Below are positions 6,220 through 8,655 of a DNA stretch of 8,655 bases, one piece after another. This DNA is from Pseudomonadota bacterium. Its GTDB lineage: Bacteria > Pseudomonadota > Gammaproteobacteria > Enterobacterales > Succinivibrionaceae. The notes beneath the pieces were generated by a model, which was not told where the DNA came from, made no database searches, and saw nothing but the letters and a program-made list of their open reading frames with translations. Made by a program: the position numbers and the translations under genes. Position 1 is the first letter of the stretch; the number at the start of each line of letters is the position of its first letter. Location of the stretch: contig JAEWPL010000005.1 of assembly GCA_023460615.1 (NCBI GenBank), positions 1-8,655 of the forward strand, read 5' to 3'.

Positions 6220-6705
6220 CTAAATAGAGAATACTCTTGCTCCAACTAAGGTAGAGGCAAGTTTAGCTGCCATCATCAAACCATCACCTACTTTATCAAG
6301 TACAGAATAGTCTGACTGCTCTTTTTCAAGCACACTATAATCGTGCTCTTGATTTTCAGATAGCATAGCCATGCCTTCTTCAAAGCTGTTCTTGTTATCA
6401 GGCTTTGTTGCATCAACCTCGATAATATCTTCTTCACTTACAGTGCCTAAAATCTCTTTATTTGAAGGTTCAACACTTGCAGTAAAGAGTTCATTGGTAT
6501 TTTTAGTCTTGCCGTTTTCGGCAAAGCTTAATGAGCTTATTACACTAGGATCTTTGGCTTTAGCTTGTAACAAAGATAAAGCTTTAGCAAAATCTACATC
6601 CTCGTCATTGCTACTAGTCTTTTGATTTTTCTTCTCTTTTTCATCTTGATCCTTTAAATTGTTGGTAATACCATCAAAATAAAGGCGATTTAAACTTAAT
6701 TCCAT
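6220..6705 (-). CDS. Acidic, low-complexity protein of unknown function with a 10-residue repeat
   Basis: 161 residues; I do not recognise a family. No signal peptide and no cysteine or tryptophan. Residues about 18-36 are highly charged (DQDEKEKKNQK), the middle is acidic and probably disordered, and HDYSVLEKEQ (121-130) is followed directly by SDYSVLDKVG (131-140), a tandem 10-residue repeat sharing DYSVL. The last 22 residues (GDGLMMAAKLAS onward) are hydrophobic or amphipathic. I chose the ATG at 6705 because AGAGGA lies 8 nt before it. An in-frame TTG at 6723 would add six residues but overlaps that Shine-Dalgarno. A close match to a sigma-54 promoter lies about 60 nt upstream. Such a promoter would suit a flagellar, nitrogen or stress role, but nothing in the protein itself shows which. 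Probably a real, lineage-specific gene. Confidence 0.7.
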   Translation of the reverse strand: MELSLNRLYFDGITNNLKDQDEKEKKNQKTSSNDEDVDFAKALSLLQAKAKDPSVISSLSFAENGKTKNTNELFTASVEPSNKEILGTVSEEDIIEVDATKPDNKNSFEEGMAMLSENQEHDYSVLEKEQSDYSVLDKVGDGLMMAAKLASTLVGARVFSI

Positions 6706-6730
6706 AATAAAAATCCTCTGCAAAAATTGC

Positions 6731-6752
6731 CTTAAAAAGAATTTTTTTTAAG
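6731..6752 (-). promoter_or_regulatory. AT hairpin in the leader of the acidic protein gene
   Basis: CTTAAAAA at 6731-6738 is the exact reverse complement of TTTTTAAG at 6745-6752, with a 6-nt loop. It would fold in the leader about 25 nt ahead of the start codon, next to a small GCAA/TTGC hairpin adjoining the Shine-Dalgarno. It might modulate translation or mRNA stability; the stem is purely A-U apart from its end pair, so it is weak. Confidence 0.3.
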
Positions 6753-6765
6753 CTTTAAGAATAGT

Positions 6766-6783
6766 TTGCACTTATCGTGCCAA
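6766..6783 (-). promoter_or_regulatory. Candidate sigma-54 (RpoN) promoter of the acidic protein gene
   Basis: Reading leftward the sequence is TTGGCACGATAAGTGCAA. The established RpoN consensus is TTGGCACG, 4 nt, TTGCA. The -24 block matches fully, the -12 block reads GTGCA (one mismatch), and the spacing between the invariant GG and GC is exactly 10 nt. Transcription would start near 6757, about 50 nt before the ATG. The site abuts the T-run of the terminator of the gene upstream. Because it also contains GCAC and GTGC arms, a dyad operator or chance match is the alternative. Confidence 0.6.
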
Positions 6784-6816
6784 AAATAGAAAACCACACG
6801 CTTTTGGTGTGGTTTT
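6782..6816 (-). terminator. Intrinsic terminator after the DUF1036-like gene
   Basis: AAAACCACAC at 6790-6799 pairs perfectly with GTGTGGTTTT at 6807-6816 around a 7-nt loop. On the leftward strand the stem is followed by TTTTCTATTTTT. It lies 25 nt beyond the stop codon of the gene it serves. A shorter T-run on the other side means it could also work rightward. Confidence 0.85.
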
Positions 6817-6841
6817 TAAAGAAAGATTAGAAAAACTTTGA

Positions 6842-7237
6842 TTAGTTTTGAATAATGAACTTGTCGGAGGTTAAACGCTCAAAGGTAACTTCCTCATAAC
6901 CTTGAGCTTTATCTTTAGGATCTTGATCTACAAACTTGTAGTTGGTCTTTACCCAAGCTTTTTTAACTTCTACATTAGGAGCAAATTGAGATTTTTTGCA
7001 ATCTGAATAAATATAGACGTTATAAAGATCATTGATATCTTTTAAGATAATAGGAGCTTCCTCACCTGAGGCAAATACATACCAGCCTTGAGTTAACCAC
7101 TTAGTCTTATCAGTTCTAGCATGAATTGCTAAAGAACAATCTTCAGAGGTGTCATTACGCACATCAATCATGACATCAGCTAAAGCACTTGAGGATACAG
7201 CCATTAAAACTACAGCACTAATTAAAGCTGTCTTCAT
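6842..7237 (-). CDS. Small exported protein, DUF1036-like
   Basis: 131 residues with a clear Sec signal peptide: MK, hydrophobic core, then SSALA with likely cleavage before Asp21. The mature part of about 111 residues opens with DVMIDVRNDTSEDCSLAI, then has WLTQGWYVFASGE (47-59) and NVYIYSDCK (73-81). This resembles DUF1036 proteins, which pair an N-terminal N/T-rich strand with a W-x-T-x-GWW/Y-x-x-x-x-G motif; that assignment is from memory of the family pattern. Cys34 and Cys80 are the only cysteines and could form a disulphide in the periplasm. No function is established for the family. AGGAG lies 7 nt before the ATG, supporting the start. It has its own terminator and stands alone between the acidic protein gene and the long spacer before cysK; no convincing promoter was identified. 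Confidence 0.8.
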   Translation of the reverse strand: MKTALISAVVLMAVSSSALADVMIDVRNDTSEDCSLAIHARTDKTKWLTQGWYVFASGEEAPIILKDINDLYNVYIYSDCKKSQFAPNVEVKKAWVKTNYKFVDQDPKDKAQGYEEVTFERLTSDKFIIQN

Positions 7238-7640
7238 GAAAAACTCCTAACCATTTAATCTTTAAAAAACAAATTTATAGCTTTGTATTCTACTCTACAA
7301 AAATAGCTAAAAATGATAACTACTCAATATAATACTAATTTTTTGAGTTTTAAACTATGCCTTAATCAAAAATTACTCATAAATCAAAGCATTAAAAGAA
7401 CAAAAAGGCGCATTTATCTGTCTATTACCTAGTAATACACTATGTTTTGTAGGTATCAAACAACAATTTGTTTTGAATAAACTTACTTTTACGTACAGTT
7501 AACTATTTGTTTTATAAGTATTTTAATTTTTACTATGCACTATATAGGTGCATACATTAATAGACCATAAAAATAGACATTTCCTTTTTATTTAATCTAT
7601 GTTTTTATAAATACATTAAATTTAATAGTTGGAGTTATAA
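7238..7640. other. 403-bp AT-rich gene-free region between the DUF1036-like gene and cysK
   Basis: This divergent spacer must hold the promoters of both flanking genes. It contains TATAAT at 7328-7333, TATAAG at 7513-7518, TATATA at 7541-7546 and TATAAA at 7606-7611 on the + strand, none with a good -35 at the proper distance. It also holds AAACAA-CAAT-TTGTTT at 7458-7473 and the longer palindrome at 7534-7554. No RNA gene, riboswitch or convincing small ORF was seen. A CysB site is expected from E. coli biology, but its loose consensus cannot be placed by eye. Confidence 0.5.
7534..7554. promoter_or_regulatory. Perfect 7-7-7 inverted repeat upstream of cysK, candidate operator
   Basis: TATGCAC-TATATAG-GTGCATA is a perfect inverted repeat with 7-bp arms, centred 97 bp before the cysK start codon. 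Its spacer holds TATATA, a possible -10 element, so a protein bound here would block or reposition polymerase. The arm size and spacing are typical of a dimeric helix-turn-helix regulator, but I cannot name one. Confidence 0.45.
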
Positions 7641-8573
7641 ATGGCACTATACAAATCCGTTGCAGATTTAATTGGCAACACCCCTTTAATTGAGCTTACA
7701 AAAATTGAAGAGCTCTTTGGTTTAAAAGCAAAGATCTTAGCTAAATTTGAAGCTCAAAATCCATCAGGATCTGTAAAAGACAGAGCCGCTTTATACATGA
7801 TAAAAGATGCTCTAGCTTCAGGCAAAATCAATAAAGACACTCAAATTATTGAGCCAACCTCAGGTAATACTGGTATTGGTTTAGCTTTAATTGGCGCTGC
7901 TTTAGGTTTAAAGGTAACTTTAGTATTACCTGAGACTATGTCTGTTGAAAGACGTAATATCTTAAAAGCCTATGGCGCTAACCTAATTTTAACTGAAGGT
8001 TCAAAGGGCATGAAAGGCGCTATTGAAAAGGCTTTAGAGATTGCCTCAGAAAATGCCAATACCTTTATCCCTCAGCAATTTGAAAACCAAGCTAATGCTA
8101 AAGCTCACTTTGAGACCACAGGTCCTGAGATTTGGAAGGATACTGAAGGTAAAGTGGATATCTTTGTTTCAGCTGTAGGCTCTGGTGGTACTGTAACTGG
8201 TACTGGTAACTATCTAAAGTTACAAAACAATAACATCAAAGTTGTAGCAGTTGAAGCAGCCTCCTCTCCTGTACTTCAAGGTGGTCAACCAGGTCCTCAC
8301 AAAATTCAAGGTATCTCAGCAGGCTTTATTCCTAAGGTTTTAGATAGAACAGTAATCGATGAGGTGATTGGCGTTAAAGATGAAGATGCATTTGAATTTG
8401 GTAGAAAGCTTGCTGTAACAGAAGGCTTATTTACAGGTATCTCCTCAGGTGCAGCACTAAGTGCAGCTATTACTTTAGCTAAACGCACCGAAAATGAAGG
8501 CAAGACTATCGTGGTAATTCTTCCAGATAGTGGTGATAGATACTTATCTACAGCTTTATATCATCAAGATTAG
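7641..8573 (+). CDS. cysK: Cysteine synthase A (O-acetylserine sulfhydrylase)
   Basis: PLP enzyme that makes L-cysteine from O-acetyl-L-serine and sulphide in the cytoplasm, the last step of sulphate assimilation. 310 residues, normal for the family. Features in order: IGNTPLIEL at 11-19; PSGSVKDRA with the PLP Schiff-base Lys46; EPTSGNTGIG (71-80), the substrate-binding loop; GSGGTVTG (180-187), the PLP phosphate-binding loop; PHKIQGISAGFIP; and GISSGAA (266-272), which contacts the PLP ring nitrogen. The PHKIQGI-AGFIP stretch and overall length favour CysK over CysM. In many bacteria the active site binds the C-terminus of serine acetyltransferase CysE; that gene is not in this window. GGAG lies 8 nt before the ATG. 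No clear terminator follows, and the next gene starts 43 nt on, so they may be co-transcribed. Confidence 0.97.
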   Translation: MALYKSVADLIGNTPLIELTKIEELFGLKAKILAKFEAQNPSGSVKDRAALYMIKDALASGKINKDTQIIEPTSGNTGIGLALIGAALGLKVTLVLPETMSVERRNILKAYGANLILTEGSKGMKGAIEKALEIASENANTFIPQQFENQANAKAHFETTGPEIWKDTEGKVDIFVSAVGSGGTVTGTGNYLKLQNNNIKVVAVEAASSPVLQGGQPGPHKIQGISAGFIPKVLDRTVIDEVIGVKDEDAFEFGRKLAVTEGLFTGISSGAALSAAITLAKRTENEGKTIVVILPDSGDRYLSTALYHQD

Positions 8574-8616
8574 TTAAAGATTTTTGTTTGATTGTTTATT
8601 ATTCTAAGGAAATTAT

Positions 8617-8655
8617 ATGATTGAGAACACTGATCGTATCAATCAGGCTACCAAC
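8617..8655 (+). CDS. Start of a further gene, cut by the window edge; possibly ruvB
   Basis: Thirteen codons are visible, MIENTDRINQATN, with AAGGA 6 nt before the ATG, so a real start is likely. The opening MIE-x-x-DRI resembles the N-terminus of gammaproteobacterial RuvB (the Holliday-junction branch-migration ATPase, which often begins MIEADR), but 13 residues are too few to assign a family. No Walker motif can be seen yet. Confidence 0.5.
   Translation, partial: MIENTDRINQATN

Noticed and set aside
6371..6625. Rightward 84-codon open frame antisense to the acidic protein gene
   Set aside because: The leftward frame has a good Shine-Dalgarno, promoter and start; this one has none and is Ser/Leu-rich in the manner of an antisense shadow.
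6706..6723. Upstream TTG start adding six residues to the acidic protein
   Set aside because: The AGAGGA Shine-Dalgarno lies inside this extension at ideal distance from the ATG at 6705, so the ATG is the better start.
7313..7432. Possible 39-residue small protein in the spacer upstream of cysK
   Set aside because: It has no Shine-Dalgarno before the ATG, AT-driven composition (Ile, Asn, Lys, Thr) and no recognisable motif; chance ORFs of this size are expected.
8306..8503. Leftward 65-codon open frame inside cysK
   Set aside because: It is antisense to conserved CysK motifs and has no independent start signals.
1..8655. Mobile elements, CRISPR arrays, tRNA or rRNA genes, toxin-antitoxin or phage defence systems
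   Set aside because: I looked on both strands for transposase-like frames, direct repeats with spacers, cloverleaf-like stems and defence-type domains and saw none; the window reads as stable core chromosome.

Overview
The window looks like ordinary chromosome from an AT-rich, Gram-negative gammaproteobacterium (roughly one third G+C, by eye). The evidence is the ybaB-recR-htpG gene order, a textbook sigma-32 heat-shock promoter in front of htpG, a class I fumarase, CysK, and a membrane-anchored conserved protein of a type I recall from Vibrio, Shewanella and Aeromonas. Low G+C together with this gene set suggests an anaerobic, gut-type relative of Aeromonadales such as Succinivibrionaceae. 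That family assignment is inference; no rRNA or other taxonomic marker is present.

Layout from left to right: (1) the 5' end of a class I fumarate hydratase gene, reading leftward out of the window (1-162). (2) A 268-bp divergent control region with two TATAAT boxes and small palindromes. (3) A rightward gene for a 256-residue membrane-anchored cytoplasmic protein of unknown function (431-1201), closed by a strong terminator. (4) A leftward block: ybaB/ebfC and recR (recombination mediator RecR and its partner), a hairpin terminator, then htpG (Hsp90) with its own sigma-32 promoter and a terminator after it. (5) Divergent from ybaB, a rightward pair of tandemly duplicated ZIP metal transporters of the GufA/ZIP11 type (4554-6185). 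(6) Convergent with them, a leftward gene for an acidic 161-residue protein of unknown function with a good match to a sigma-54 promoter, then a leftward gene for a small exported DUF1036-like protein. (7) A 403-bp AT-rich gene-free stretch with a perfect 7-7-7 inverted repeat. (8) Rightward cysK (cysteine synthase A) and the first 13 codons of a further gene that may be ruvB.

The genes are mostly housekeeping: recombinational repair (YbaB, RecR), protein folding under heat (HtpG), central carbon metabolism (fumarase), divalent metal import (the ZIP pair) and cysteine synthesis (CysK). I see no mobile element, CRISPR array, toxin-antitoxin pair, tRNA or rRNA, and no clear novel multi-gene system. 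The points most worth a second look are the sigma-54-like promoter driving an uncharacterised acidic protein with a 10-residue repeat, the side-by-side retention of two ZIP paralogues about two thirds identical, the separation of ybaB-recR from dnaX, and the palindrome upstream of cysK.
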